Made by a program: the position numbers and the translations under genes
Notes under the pieces: model-generated
Told to the model about the DNA's origin: nothing
What the model saw: only the letters and a program-made list of their open reading frames with translations
Database searches by the model: none
NCBI GenBank assembly: GCA_046296415.1
Contig: JBKBLN010000001.1
Span: forward strand, 496,001-560,000
Direction: 5' to 3'
Origin: CAYNRA01 sp046296415
GTDB taxonomy: Bacteria > Bacteroidota > Bacteroidia > Cytophagales > Spirosomataceae
DNA length: 64,000 bases
Shown here: piece after piece, positions 53,918 to 63,444 of the stretch
Layout: each line of letters begins with the position of its first letter
Position numbering within the stretch: the first letter of the stretch is position 1

Positions 53918-55768
53918 ATGAAAAATCTTTTCACTTGGTGTTTCCTTTTCGTTTGTTTCCAAACGATCTCCCAAACACCCAAACTGACCTTGAGTACAGA
54001 ATTTCCTGAGCCGGGCCAAGAAATTACGTTTACGTATGAGGGTAGGCTGGTGAATGAAAATTCGGTGGTGGATTGTATGTATTTTCACGTACCAAATACC
54101 TATATGCCAATATTTGGTGTGCCATTTTCCATAGTGAATAATAAAATCATTGGGAAATTCACTCCACCAGATACTTCCACCTATTTTTTTATTCGAATCT
54201 CTAATAATAAAGAAATCGAAACAAACAATGATCAGGGATATGGCTTTAATTTATATAAGGATAAAAAGCTCATTCCTGGAACTCTTTTGGCACAAGGATA
54301 TTCCATGAAATGGTTAAGTTATTTCTACAATGTTAAAAACGATCCTGAAAAAGGCATTCAGCTAATGGAAAAGGAATTTGAGATGAACCCTGAAATGAAG
54401 GAAATAGGTGAATCCTTTTACATCGAATTTTTAGCACAAAATACCTCTACTAAAAGTAAAGGGTATGCTTTGGCAAAAGATAAGATAGAGAAAATTTTAA
54501 CGACAGGTGAAGGTGAAAAAAGAGGTTACTTTTATGCAGGGGTTCTCGCTAATTGGGACTTTAAAGTTCGGGATTCATTGATTCAGCCTATCCTGCTAAA
54601 GTATCCGCTAGGTAAAACTTCTCTCGCAAATAAAATAAATTTGATGAGTATTTTATCCTCATACAAGCCGGATTCAGCGCTTAAGGTTTATGATCAAATT
54701 TTGAATTTCCCCGATAGTTTAACAACTAAATTGCGATTACCCTACAATGTTCTGCTAAATACTTACGCTCATTTGGGCGATACGACCTCTTTTTTAAAAA
54801 ATCTTAGACTTTATAATGAACTAGATAAAAGGAAAATGAATCAAATCATTTCCGCAACCACGACGCATCAACTAGCTGTCACCCTAAAGTCTCAAAATAA
54901 GCTGGCAGATGCACTACGCTTTACCAATTTAGCAGAGGAATATTTCCTGCAGTACGATCCGCTCTCCAGGTATTATGGCTATGCACTGGAAACCAAAGCG
55001 GCCCTCCATTTTGAACTCGGGAAGGTAGATGAAGCCATTGAACTTAAAAAGAAGGCGCTACGGTTAACCTCCACCATTTTCCCTGATCAAAATGTCGTGT
55101 TGCTTGAATATCTCGCTCATGCCAAACGCTTTGAAGAGGTAGCCCGGTATGGTCAGCAGTTTATCACCACCAACTCCTCCAACAAACAAATAGACTCTTT
55201 GTACGCCGCGGCCCTGCTGGTTCTGCCCAAAGAAAAGCAACAACAGTATGCTACCGCATTTACGGAAGCGGACCGAAACTTTTATAAAGCCTTGGACGAT
55301 AAAATGTTGCTGGAGGCCATTTCTGACTTCCGATTGGTAGATTTGACGGGAAAGCCGGTTTCGTTGTCTGACTTTAAAGGGAAAATCGTCGTGCTAGACT
55401 TTTGGGCCGTGTGGTGTAAACCCTGCATCGAATCTTTTGGAGGGATGAATGAATTGGTCCAAAGTTATCCCAAAGACGAAGTACAGTTTTTATTCATCGA
55501 CATCACCCAAGAAAACTCAGAGGCCGTCCGAATTCAAAAGATCAAGAAAATTTTGGACCTTCAAAAAGTACCAAATTTTGATGTATTGCTAGATAAAAAG
55601 GAGGCTATCGGATTTCAGGTGCATAGCAACTTGAATGTAGAGGCCATTCCGGAAAAGTTAGTGATCGATCGAGAGGGGAGGTTGAGGTACCGCAGCACGG
55701 GCTTTTCTACCAAGGAGAAACTATTAAAAGAGATGACTTATGTGATCAGCCAAGTGAAGAATAATTGA
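53918..55768 (+). CDS. Secreted TlpA-like thioredoxin-fold protein with TPR-like middle
   Basis: The 616-residue protein has a signal peptide (1-19), an N-terminal beta domain, a helical repeat region (about 120-450, including an ADALRFTNLAEEYFLQYDP unit) and a C-terminal thioredoxin fold with WAVWCKPC (C500, C503). It lies 199 bp after the barrel gene in the same direction. It is likely a periplasmic thiol oxidoreductase; a link to the Cys peptide of the same cluster is inference. Confidence 0.85.
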   Translation: MKNLFTWCFLFVCFQTISQTPKLTLSTEFPEPGQEITFTYEGRLVNENSVVDCMYFHVPNTYMPIFGVPFSIVNNKIIGKFTPPDTSTYFFIRISNNKEIETNNDQGYGFNLYKDKKLIPGTLLAQGYSMKWLSYFYNVKNDPEKGIQLMEKEFEMNPEMKEIGESFYIEFLAQNTSTKSKGYALAKDKIEKILTTGEGEKRGYFYAGVLANWDFKVRDSLIQPILLKYPLGKTSLANKINLMSILSSYKPDSALKVYDQILNFPDSLTTKLRLPYNVLLNTYAHLGDTTSFLKNLRLYNELDKRKMNQIISATTTHQLAVTLKSQNKLADALRFTNLAEEYFLQYDPLSRYYGYALETKAALHFELGKVDEAIELKKKALRLTSTIFPDQNVVLLEYLAHAKRFEEVARYGQQFITTNSSNKQIDSLYAAALLVLPKEKQQQYATAFTEADRNFYKALDDKMLLEAISDFRLVDLTGKPVSLSDFKGKIVVLDFWAVWCKPCIESFGGMNELVQSYPKDEVQFLFIDITQENSEAVRIQKIKKILDLQKVPNFDVLLDKKEAIGFQVHSNLNVEAIPEKLVIDREGRLRYRSTGFSTKEKLLKEMTYVISQVKNN

Positions 55769-55788
55769 ACCATTGTTTGAAATGTATA

Positions 55789-56721
55789 ATGAAATATGCA
55801 GTAGTTTTATTCGTCTTGGGATTTAGTTTACCATCCTATCATTCCTTTTGCCAAGAAAATCTGTGTGTTCTTTGGATGGACGAATCAGTCGTTTTGAATG
55901 AAGTGAATGAATTTGGAGAGCTAGTTCGAATTTCTGAACGAGAGATTTGGCGTAAAGAAAAAAAGTGGATAGAGCATGTGGTGAACGGATATCATTTCCT
56001 TTATTTTTTTGATTATAATAGGAATACATTTCATCATTTTTTCTCTATTCCAGGCGATTCAATTCAAATTTTAGCAGATTCTCTTGGAAATTGGACTATT
56101 CAAAGCCGATTTTTTCCAAAAGAAATGGATATTATGCAAAAGTTTCAAAACAAGGGGCTAAATCTACATTCAAAGTATGATGGAAACGAGGTTTCTTGGA
56201 AAGACTCCATCCACTTAGCTTTTCAAAATGCAAATATGAATCGGGAAATGCGAATGTCTATTTTGCAGAACGTTAAAGAGAGAATTTCCCCAACGTTTTT
56301 TAATATCCTCGATCAGGCCATACAATTTAAATGGATGGATTTTTTGATCAGTCCGTTCTCCAACCAAGAGATTTCACTGGACCAGTCCCCTTTAAAAGTT
56401 GAATCTTATTATTCAGCTAGAGTGCAAGCAAGTTTCGATGCAGTTCAAAAACTTAAATCCAATGAAATCACTCGTTATTCGTTTTGGCTTGCCACCATAC
56501 TTCCGGGAATAATTAATTTTCAGCTTTCATTTCAAGCCTCCCCTCAAAATAAGTTTGACTATATCCGAGAGCATTGGCAAGGTGAGATAAAGAATATCGG
56601 TTTAACACGTCTCATGCTCGAAAACCTCCAAAATTTAGATTTTATTCAACAAAACTCCGAATCCTATTTTTCGATCTGTACCAATCCGAACTACACCACT
56701 CGGGTGGCGGAGAAGTTGTGA
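55789..56721 (+). CDS. Hypothetical secreted protein
   Basis: From MKYAVVLFVLGFSLPSYHSFCQ the 310-residue protein has a signal peptide. I do not recognise the rest, which contains beta segments followed by helices. It resembles the N-terminal parts of Bacteroidota TlpA-type proteins but lacks the thioredoxin domain and CXXC. It starts 20 bp after the TlpA-like gene. A TTG start at 55765 is possible but would put extra residues before the signal peptide. Confidence 0.6.
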   Translation: MKYAVVLFVLGFSLPSYHSFCQENLCVLWMDESVVLNEVNEFGELVRISEREIWRKEKKWIEHVVNGYHFLYFFDYNRNTFHHFFSIPGDSIQILADSLGNWTIQSRFFPKEMDIMQKFQNKGLNLHSKYDGNEVSWKDSIHLAFQNANMNREMRMSILQNVKERISPTFFNILDQAIQFKWMDFLISPFSNQEISLDQSPLKVESYYSARVQASFDAVQKLKSNEITRYSFWLATILPGIINFQLSFQASPQNKFDYIREHWQGEIKNIGLTRLMLENLQNLDFIQQNSESYFSICTNPNYTTRVAEKL

Positions 56722-56851
56722 CTTGCTATGTATTTCAAGTGATTAATATCAACTTTGATTGTTTAAAAACTTATTTTAGTACAATTAAGTAAAAATTAAA
56801 TGGGTAATGGCATGAAAGTTGAAAATGAGATGAATACCCAATTTCGTCAGC

Positions 56852-58438
56852 ATGAAATGCCTTATCACTCTTTCCATTAGCTTATTTATTGTTTTTAGCG
56901 GTTCATTTTCTGCTTCAGGACAAGTTCCAAAGCCCTCAACGCCGTATCATGCTTCGTTTCAGTTGACCTACGACCGTACGACTCAAGAATATACCTTTTG
57001 GCTCATCCCGAATTACTCAACTCCTAATGAAGTTAATTTCAATTTGGCTGAGTCAGACGTAGCTGCGTTTGCCATTCTCTTAGTGCCCAAAGATTTTGTC
57101 ATTACCCAATTTCAAAACTTGGTTGGGAAATGGGATGGAAATAATAACCTAACCAAATTGGGTCCGGGGTTGAACACGATTTTCTGGAACTCTTATTCAT
57201 TATTACCAGATACCTATTTCTACGTTCTTAGTAATTTGGCGGGAAATGGGCAATTTTTTGCACCGTTTCAAAAGGGAGTACCTATACCTTGTTTTAAGTT
57301 TAGGGGAAATGGGTGTTTTGGTGACGTCCGCATCTTTGACTTAGAGGATGATATCGGCCCAATTATCGAATCGGATTACATTTTTCCCTGGTGGGGAAAC
57401 TCTTTTCAGTCGTATTCAAGTATAATGGCTAGTTCACAGGCTCCCCAGTCTTTTAGTAATCATTACCTAGCAGGAGACTCAAAAGAGGTGAGTTGTTCCT
57501 CACAAACCGAAGTACAAGCTAAACCAGATACTATTCGATTAGATCCAAAAAATTCAGTTTCTCTTTTCCCGATTCTAACAAATGACTCTAAAAACAACCT
57601 TCCTGTGTTGTCTCTAGACGCCAACGTCCGACTTCTACAGTCCCCACCAATAGGCAGTTTATCAGTTTTGCCAACCAATCAAATTGAATATTATAGTTCC
57701 TCTAATCACGTTCCCAACTTTACTTTTCAATACCAAGTTTGTTTAAAATCAGAACCATTGCAATGCGATACGGCCTCGGTATTTGTAACAGGCTATTCGG
57801 TTTCTGATTCCCTATTCGGGGTTTACATCTCGCAGAATTTACTAGGTTCTTTGCCCGATACATCCAACAATCAAGTTTTTCAAACTCTTAATATCTTCAA
57901 TTCGAATCGATTTAATTTTAAGGATGTAGAGGTACGTGTAACACATCACGATCGAATTGAGCAAGTTCATTTTTATAGCTCTCAAGGTGAAATCAGCCCG
58001 GATTTAGTTAAAGTGAATATAAAAGCTCTACCAAAAAGAGGTTTTGTTTCATTTTCAAAGCAACTGAACATATCCAAAGAAATCCCCTTTTTGTTTACTC
58101 AAGTAGATATTTCTGCCGTCACGGAAAGGGATCAGGTGACATTTAAACAATCCAACTCATTTTGTTTAACCATTCCTATTACTCAATGCGATTCAGAAGA
58201 AAGTATTTTGACCGTTCCAAGTAATTGGACAGGTGTTCAATGGTTTAAAAATGACGTTCTTGTAGGTCAAGGAAATACCTTGACTGTGCAAGAACCCGGG
58301 CGATATACGGTGAAAGCCAATAATCAAAATTGTTCATCCAATGGTTGCTGCTCGATTGAAGTTGTTCGCATAATCTGTTGTGATTCCGAAGTCCTAATTC
58401 CCTCTAAAGCTTTGAAAACAGTTAAAAGGAGGCCTTAA
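56852..58438 (+). CDS. Secreted multidomain protein with Ig-like repeats, paralogue 1
   Basis: The 528-residue protein has a signal peptide (1-23) and an N-terminal domain beginning STPYHASFQLTYDRTT. A middle region resembles cadherin- or Ig-like repeats (NDSKNNLPV, then FTFQYQVCLKSEPLQCDTA), and the C-terminal module has WFKNDVLVGQGNTL and several cysteines including CC pairs. About 110 residues near 320-430 are absent from its paralogue. There is no recognisable type IX secretion tail. It is probably surface-exposed; the function is unknown. Confidence 0.65.
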   Translation: MKCLITLSISLFIVFSGSFSASGQVPKPSTPYHASFQLTYDRTTQEYTFWLIPNYSTPNEVNFNLAESDVAAFAILLVPKDFVITQFQNLVGKWDGNNNLTKLGPGLNTIFWNSYSLLPDTYFYVLSNLAGNGQFFAPFQKGVPIPCFKFRGNGCFGDVRIFDLEDDIGPIIESDYIFPWWGNSFQSYSSIMASSQAPQSFSNHYLAGDSKEVSCSSQTEVQAKPDTIRLDPKNSVSLFPILTNDSKNNLPVLSLDANVRLLQSPPIGSLSVLPTNQIEYYSSSNHVPNFTFQYQVCLKSEPLQCDTASVFVTGYSVSDSLFGVYISQNLLGSLPDTSNNQVFQTLNIFNSNRFNFKDVEVRVTHHDRIEQVHFYSSQGEISPDLVKVNIKALPKRGFVSFSKQLNISKEIPFLFTQVDISAVTERDQVTFKQSNSFCLTIPITQCDSEESILTVPSNWTGVQWFKNDVLVGQGNTLTVQEPGRYTVKANNQNCSSNGCCSIEVVRIICCDSEVLIPSKALKTVKRRP

Positions 58439-58546
58439 GTCAATTTTTGAATCATCTTGGTTTTTAATTAGCATCAAAAAGTTTCTTTATGGTTTACTTT
58501 GGCTAGATTTTTGTCCTATTTTCCTAAGAATATCTTACTTTAGTCC

Positions 58547-59758
58547 ATGATTCGATTTTTTTCGTGTATTTTAATGCTTTGCTGCTGGGGAATTTCGGTG
58601 GTACAAGGGCAATCCCACACGCCTTCCACACCTTATCATGCCTCGTTTCAGTTGACCTACGATCGCACAACAGAAGAATACACCTTTTGGCTTATTCCCA
58701 ACTATTCGACCCCAAACGTAGTGAACTCCAATGCACAAGAGTCAGGTGTGGGGATAGGTGTAACGTTGATGGTGCCTGAGGCGTTTACGATTGAGCGCTT
58801 TACAGGGCTAGTGGCCAATTGGGATAGCCAACGCGATAAAAATTTTAAGCTTGGGCCACGTGTGCCCGGACAAGACCTGTGGCCATTGGAACTACTACCG
58901 CCCCACGTAAATTATTATTCTTACGGCATAGTTCCCTTTAGTACCTATGCCCCTTTCTTATCCGGAATTCCCATTCCATCCTTTCGTTTCAAAGGGAATG
59001 GGTGCTTCGGTGATATTCGAATTGTTGAGAAGGAAGATCCCATCATCCAGGTGGCTTCGGAGGGCGACTATCAATTAAATATCGAAAACTATTTTGTTGC
59101 TTCCTCGGCCTCTCGGACTACTTTTTCCCCACCGCGGCCACTGGATAATCATTTTTTTAGTAATGTGGGCCCAAACGCCAGTTGCTTTCTTCAAACCGAG
59201 CTTGTGGCGAAGTCGGACACGTTTCAAGTAGCTCAAGGCCAGACGTCTGCACAATTCAACGTGCTGTTCAATGACGATAAAAATCGAATTCCGGTTGCGG
59301 TTCGAGATACCAGGTTGCGGATTCTTCAACCATCCACACATGGCAACTTGACAGTTACGCCGAACCAACAAATTCAATACCAATCCCCTGCGGGAAGTGT
59401 TCCTTCGTTTTCGTTCCAGTATGAGGTTTGTTTGGTTTCCGAACCTACCCAATGTGATACCGCTACGGTGGTGGTACGGGGTAGTGGTCCACCTACTACG
59501 CGAGTTGTGCAATGTGAGGAGGAAGAAACCCAATTATCGGTCCCCGAAGGTTGGTTGGACGTCAGGTGGTTTCGAGATGGAGTTTTGGTGGGTTCAGGCC
59601 CAACATTCGCTGCGCGAGAATCGGGCAGATACTCGGTTCGAGCGTCCAATCAAACCTGTCCGGCAGAGGGTTGTCTGGAAATTGAAGTCATCACCGAAAT
59701 ATGTTGTCTCGATTCCCTACAAATTCCTGCCCAGACCCGTAAAGTAAAGCGCAGATAA
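58547..59758 (+). CDS. Secreted multidomain protein with Ig-like repeats, paralogue 2
   Basis: The 403-residue protein shares the N-terminal domain (STPYHASFQLTYDRTT) and the C-terminal Cys-rich module (WFRDGVLVGSGP, ICCLDSL) of the preceding gene but lacks about 110 middle residues. It has its own signal peptide (1-21). The pair shows tandem duplication followed by loss or gain of a module. A terminator follows. Confidence 0.68.
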   Translation: MIRFFSCILMLCCWGISVVQGQSHTPSTPYHASFQLTYDRTTEEYTFWLIPNYSTPNVVNSNAQESGVGIGVTLMVPEAFTIERFTGLVANWDSQRDKNFKLGPRVPGQDLWPLELLPPHVNYYSYGIVPFSTYAPFLSGIPIPSFRFKGNGCFGDIRIVEKEDPIIQVASEGDYQLNIENYFVASSASRTTFSPPRPLDNHFFSNVGPNASCFLQTELVAKSDTFQVAQGQTSAQFNVLFNDDKNRIPVAVRDTRLRILQPSTHGNLTVTPNQQIQYQSPAGSVPSFSFQYEVCLVSEPTQCDTATVVVRGSGPPTTRVVQCEEEETQLSVPEGWLDVRWFRDGVLVGSGPTFAARESGRYSVRASNQTCPAEGCLEIEVITEICCLDSLQIPAQTRKVKRR

Positions 59759-59765
59759 AACAAAA

Positions 59766-59785
59766 AGAGACGCCGAAGCGTCTCT
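59766..59785. terminator. Bidirectional terminator
   Basis: AGAGACGC, tetraloop CGAA and GCGTCTCT form a compact perfect stem between two convergent genes. Confidence 0.8.
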
Positions 59786-59792
59786 CCAAATA

Positions 59793-61121
59793 TTAGGCCT
59801 CTTCCGCCCATTTCATTCGGTCATTGGCCGAGAATTTCCAAGGAGCCATGTTGGTTTCTAGGTTCTGAAACATCATGTTCCAAGACTGCGGGGCTTGACT
59901 TTCTTCCATCACTTGGTAGCGACGAAGTTGTAAAATAATATCCAATGGATTAATCAAAATCGGGCAGGCTTCTACACAAGCTTGGCAAGTGGTACAGGCC
60001 AATAATTCTTCTTGCGAGATATAGTCGCCCAACAAGGTTTTGTCATCTTGGTGGTCAAACCCATGGGCCAGCCATCCTTTCTGAATGTCTTCAAGTCGAT
60101 CCCGGGTATCCATCATGATCTTCCGAGGTGAGAGCGATTTGCCAGTGAGGTTGGCCGGGCAAGAGGAAGTACAGCGGCCACATTCGGTACATGAATAGGC
60201 GTCCATGAGATTTTTCCAGCTTAAATCAGCCACATCTTTGGCACCAAATCGACCCGTTTCGGCGGGGGTGCCACCGTCAGACTCCAAGCCCAACATGATT
60301 TTCACTTCCTTCGTCACGGCTGGCATATTGGACATGGTACCTTTGGGCGCTAAGTTGGCAAAATAGGTATTGGGAAATGCCAGGGCAATGTGCAAATGCT
60401 TGGAGTGCGTCACATAAATGGAAAAAGCAAAAATACCCAGAATATGAAGCCACCACGCCACGCGTTCGTACGCGATGAGCGCCTCGGTAGACCATGAGGT
60501 GAAAAGAGGCATAAGCCATTGGCTGATCCACAAATTCCCTGTCAGAACCTCTGCATAATGGCCTTCACCTCGAAGTTGCAGGAGGCGATCTGTGGCATTC
60601 ATCGATAAAAAGGCCCACATCAAAACGATTTCAACGCCCAAAATGATCAAAGCATCACGAGTGGGCCATGATTTCATTTCCCTGTGTTGGTCAGCTTGGA
60701 AACGCCCCACTTTTGCCACCACGCGTCGGGTAATGAATACCACACAGGCCACAATGACGGCTAAAGCAAGAAGCTCAAAGAAGGAAATCAGGAAAGGGTA
60801 GAACGACCCAAGTGCTGGAGCTAGAATACGATGGGTTCCTAAGAGACCATCCAGAAGAATTTCTACGATCTCGATATTGATCAAAATAAAACCAGCATAG
60901 ACCACAAAATGCAAGAAGCCTACCAATGGGCGGTCAAACATTTTCTTTTGCCCGAACGCGATTCGTAGCATTGTTTGCCACCGGAGAGCCGGCTGATCGG
61001 TGCGATCTTCCGCCCGACCCAGCTGGATGGTTTTCTTAATCAACATAATCCGTCGCCCGACCCAGTAGGCTGTAATGCCAAGCGCTGTAATAAAAACCAA
61101 AGGGCCTAATAAAGATGCCAT
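59793..61121 (-). CDS. Membrane-bound 4Fe-4S dicluster oxidoreductase subunit
   Basis: The 442-residue protein has about five or six N-terminal membrane segments like a nitrate-reductase gamma or heme b subunit. Two 4Fe-4S motifs follow: C311-x2-C314-x2-C317-x3-C321 and C376-x2-C379-x2-C382-x3-C386. In Bacteroidota this subunit is usually next to a CCG-domain heterodisulfide-reductase-like partner. Here the downstream gene is convergent and unrelated, so the partner is not adjacent. A role in membrane electron transfer is inferred. Confidence 0.85.
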   Translation of the reverse strand: MASLLGPLVFITALGITAYWVGRRIMLIKKTIQLGRAEDRTDQPALRWQTMLRIAFGQKKMFDRPLVGFLHFVVYAGFILINIEIVEILLDGLLGTHRILAPALGSFYPFLISFFELLALAVIVACVVFITRRVVAKVGRFQADQHREMKSWPTRDALIILGVEIVLMWAFLSMNATDRLLQLRGEGHYAEVLTGNLWISQWLMPLFTSWSTEALIAYERVAWWLHILGIFAFSIYVTHSKHLHIALAFPNTYFANLAPKGTMSNMPAVTKEVKIMLGLESDGGTPAETGRFGAKDVADLSWKNLMDAYSCTECGRCTSSCPANLTGKSLSPRKIMMDTRDRLEDIQKGWLAHGFDHQDDKTLLGDYISQEELLACTTCQACVEACPILINPLDIILQLRRYQVMEESQAPQSWNMMFQNLETNMAPWKFSANDRMKWAEEA

Positions 61122-61225
61122 AGTGTATAAAGGGTTGTAAATGAAGTTATTACTAAAATTTTAATTTTTTTTTGCTTTAGAGTGTTGCATTTTTAAAAAT
61201 GATTGCTGTACTTTGCAGTCCCTTC

Positions 61226-61298
61226 GGTGATGTAGCTCAGTTGGTAGAGCAAAGGACTGAAAATCCTTGTGTCGGCGGTTCGATTCCGTCCATCACCA
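61226..61298 (+). tRNA. tRNA-Phe (anticodon GAA)
   Basis: The 73-nt gene folds as a cloverleaf: acceptor GGTGATG/CATCACC, D arm GCTC/GAGC, anticodon stem AAGGA/TCCTT with loop CTGAAAA (anticodon GAA) and T arm GGCGG-TTCGATT-CCGTC. The CCA end is not encoded. Confidence 0.97.
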
Positions 61299-61299
61299 C

Positions 61300-61327
61300 A
61301 ACCACGCAATTTGCGTGGTTTTTTTTT
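61300..61327 (+). terminator. tRNA-Phe terminator
   Basis: AACCACGCAA pairs with TTGCGTGGTT around a single base and is followed by a T-tract. Confidence 0.9.
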
Positions 61328-61732
61328 GCCTTTTTGGACTTGGATATGTGTCAAATAGTATGCTTGCATAACATTGCAAAGATACTAGTTGCCCCGAAAA
61401 ATGCAAATTTTCCTTGGGTTAATTGAATGAGGAGGGAAGTACGGGGAAATTTACTGATGAAGTAGGAGGTAAGTTCCCTTGTTGTTTAAGTAAGGAGCTA
61501 CTCGTGACCAGCTCCCAAGAAAGGTTTCTCAGGCCTTGTTTACCCTTGAATTGGTGCCATTTTCTTGGCAGAGACCTAGCCTTAAGGTACACCTCTACCC
61601 CGCAGAAAGAATTACCAAGGTACCTGATTTCAACGAGCTGCTCCGAAGGAGCTTTGGTTCCATCTTCATGTATCCTGCAAACGGGTTGCTCACCTGAACT
61701 TAACGATATTGAATTATGAATTATGAATCAAT
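61328..61732. other. Gap with no supported gene
   Basis: The stretch holds short frames and a weak hairpin CTCCGAAGGAG. It ends in GAATTATGAATTAT tracts that lead into repeat copy e. No gene or RNA is convincing. Confidence 0.5.
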
Positions 61733-61901
61733 GTCGTTTAATTAAGGAGTTTTACCTAGCTGCTTTAATCCAGCACCAACGGTGCTTAATCAATAACCTA
61801 GCCTGCGAAGGCTAGGAAAATGGCACAAACCCTAGCCAAAAAAGGCCTGAAGGGCCGTAATCATGGGCTACTTCCTGAAAGAATCCACTAAACTAAACGA
61901 C
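61733..61901 (+). repeat. 168-bp MITE-like repeat, copy e
   Basis: The copy is 169 bp with ends GTCGTTTAATT and AACTAAACGAC in the orientation of copies a and b. GAATTAT tracts flank it on both sides. Confidence 0.85.
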
Positions 61902-61957
61902 ATTGAATTATGAATTATGGATTCATACTTGTTCTAATAGGGGCAGCCGATCATTGA

Positions 61958-63325
61958 TCAATCCACGGCCTCCAATAATTGTATTAGTTCATCAATGTGA
62001 TCTTTTTGGGTATTAAAATTGGTCATACAGGCTCGTAGGCTGTAGGTACCTTCAATAGGGTAGGCCGAGATCCAGACTTTACCGGAGGAAATGGCTTCCT
62101 GAGCGGCTTGAATGCCACGATTCGGTGTCCAATGGGGACGTTTGAAGCATACAACAGGCAGATTTGTTGGATTTGTAATTTCCCAACCTGTTGCTATCAA
62201 CCTCTCTCGAAGATAATGACCTAATTCAATATGGTGTTCTATGAGCTTAGCCAACCCGTCATCTCCGTAGATTTGCCAAGCTAAGTAAATACGGAGACCT
62301 AAAAATCGCCGGGACCATGGGAGTGAATGTGCAAAAGGATCGGGTTGCCCAGCGCCTTCTTTCGGCATGTACTCGGCTGAAATTCGAAAGGTTTTTCCAA
62401 GAATTTCAGGATGTCGGGTGATCCAAACGCTGGTTCCCATGGGTACTGACCACCATTTGTGTGCATCAAATGTAATCGAGTCTGCTCGCTCAATTCCCTG
62501 TAACCATTCCTTATATTGGGGATGGATCACCAGTCCACCTCCCCAGGCCGCATCTGCGTGGAGCCAACAACCATATTTTTGGGTGAGTGTATGGATTTTT
62601 TCAATGGGGTCAATGACTCCAGTTCCAGTTGTACCCATCGTGGCAACCACCAAAAAGGGAGTTCGGCCCGCCGCTACATCTTCCTGAAGCATACGATCCA
62701 GGGCATCAACATCCATTTTCAAGTCGATTGTAGGTACATTTCGTACCGAGGATCGCCCAAGCCCTGTACAAGCGGCCGACTTTAAGACGGAATGATGGCT
62801 CTCTGCCGAAGTGTATAAAACAGGTTGGCCCTGTACTCCGTCTTGTCCAAAAGAAGGGAATTTCGCATGGAGGGCGCACAAAACTGCGGTTAAATTGGCT
62901 TCCTGCCCGCCACTGGCCACGGTACCATCGATTGGGTCAAATCCGAATCGTTCCCCCAAACGTTGAATGACATCCCGTTCTATTTCATTGGCCCACGGTG
63001 CATGGCTCCATGCAGCTAATTGAGGATTAAATGCAGCCAATAACGCATCTGCCAGAATTCCGGCAAAGGACCCTTTCGGATTAAATAACCCAAAATAAGC
63101 CGGGTGACCCGTCTGCACAATCAAGGTCGATAAGCCTTCCACCACATGATCTAATACAGCCTTTGGTTGGCCCTGATGTGCCTTTCCCTTTTCAATAAAT
63201 TGCCGAATGAGGTGGACATCCAGAGGGGGAGTCACTGGATTTAGACTGACTTGTTGATTCCACCTCTCAATCTGATCGATTAGGTGGTGCCAAAGTTCGA
63301 GACGTTGTTCGTTTGAAAAATCCAT
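61958..63325 (-). CDS. PLP-dependent group II decarboxylase
   Basis: The 455-residue protein from MDFSNEQRLELWHHL belongs to the aromatic-L-amino-acid/glutamate/diaminobutyrate decarboxylase family. The PLP site includes HADAAWGGG (Asp) and SITFDAHKWW (the Schiff-base lysine). Substrate-specific residues are not clear enough to choose between an aromatic amino acid and diaminobutyrate. A longer start at 63349 is possible. It is divergent from the Nudix gene. Confidence 0.85.
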   Translation of the reverse strand: MDFSNEQRLELWHHLIDQIERWNQQVSLNPVTPPLDVHLIRQFIEKGKAHQGQPKAVLDHVVEGLSTLIVQTGHPAYFGLFNPKGSFAGILADALLAAFNPQLAAWSHAPWANEIERDVIQRLGERFGFDPIDGTVASGGQEANLTAVLCALHAKFPSFGQDGVQGQPVLYTSAESHHSVLKSAACTGLGRSSVRNVPTIDLKMDVDALDRMLQEDVAAGRTPFLVVATMGTTGTGVIDPIEKIHTLTQKYGCWLHADAAWGGGLVIHPQYKEWLQGIERADSITFDAHKWWSVPMGTSVWITRHPEILGKTFRISAEYMPKEGAGQPDPFAHSLPWSRRFLGLRIYLAWQIYGDDGLAKLIEHHIELGHYLRERLIATGWEITNPTNLPVVCFKRPHWTPNRGIQAAQEAISSGKVWISAYPIEGTYSLRACMTNFNTQKDHIDELIQLLEAVD

Positions 63326-63402
63326 CCTTGGGAAAAATTTTTGACCCAATTTAGGATGTTCAGAGCACTTAGGATGGAGTCTTCCTTAAATATCCGATGG
63401 AA

Positions 63403-63429
63403 TGACCAAATATTTTGATAGATTGGTCA
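63403..63429. promoter_or_regulatory. TGACCAA inverted repeat in a divergent promoter region
   Basis: TGACCAA (63403-63409) and TTGGTCA (63423-63429) are exact inverted arms 13 bp apart, 16 bp before the Nudix gene and upstream of the decarboxylase. An operator is possible. Confidence 0.35.
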
Positions 63430-63444
63430 ATAAAATAGATCCAC

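Noticed and set aside
61199..61426. 75-residue frame across tRNA-Phe
   Set aside because: It overlaps the tRNA gene and its terminator and has no other support.
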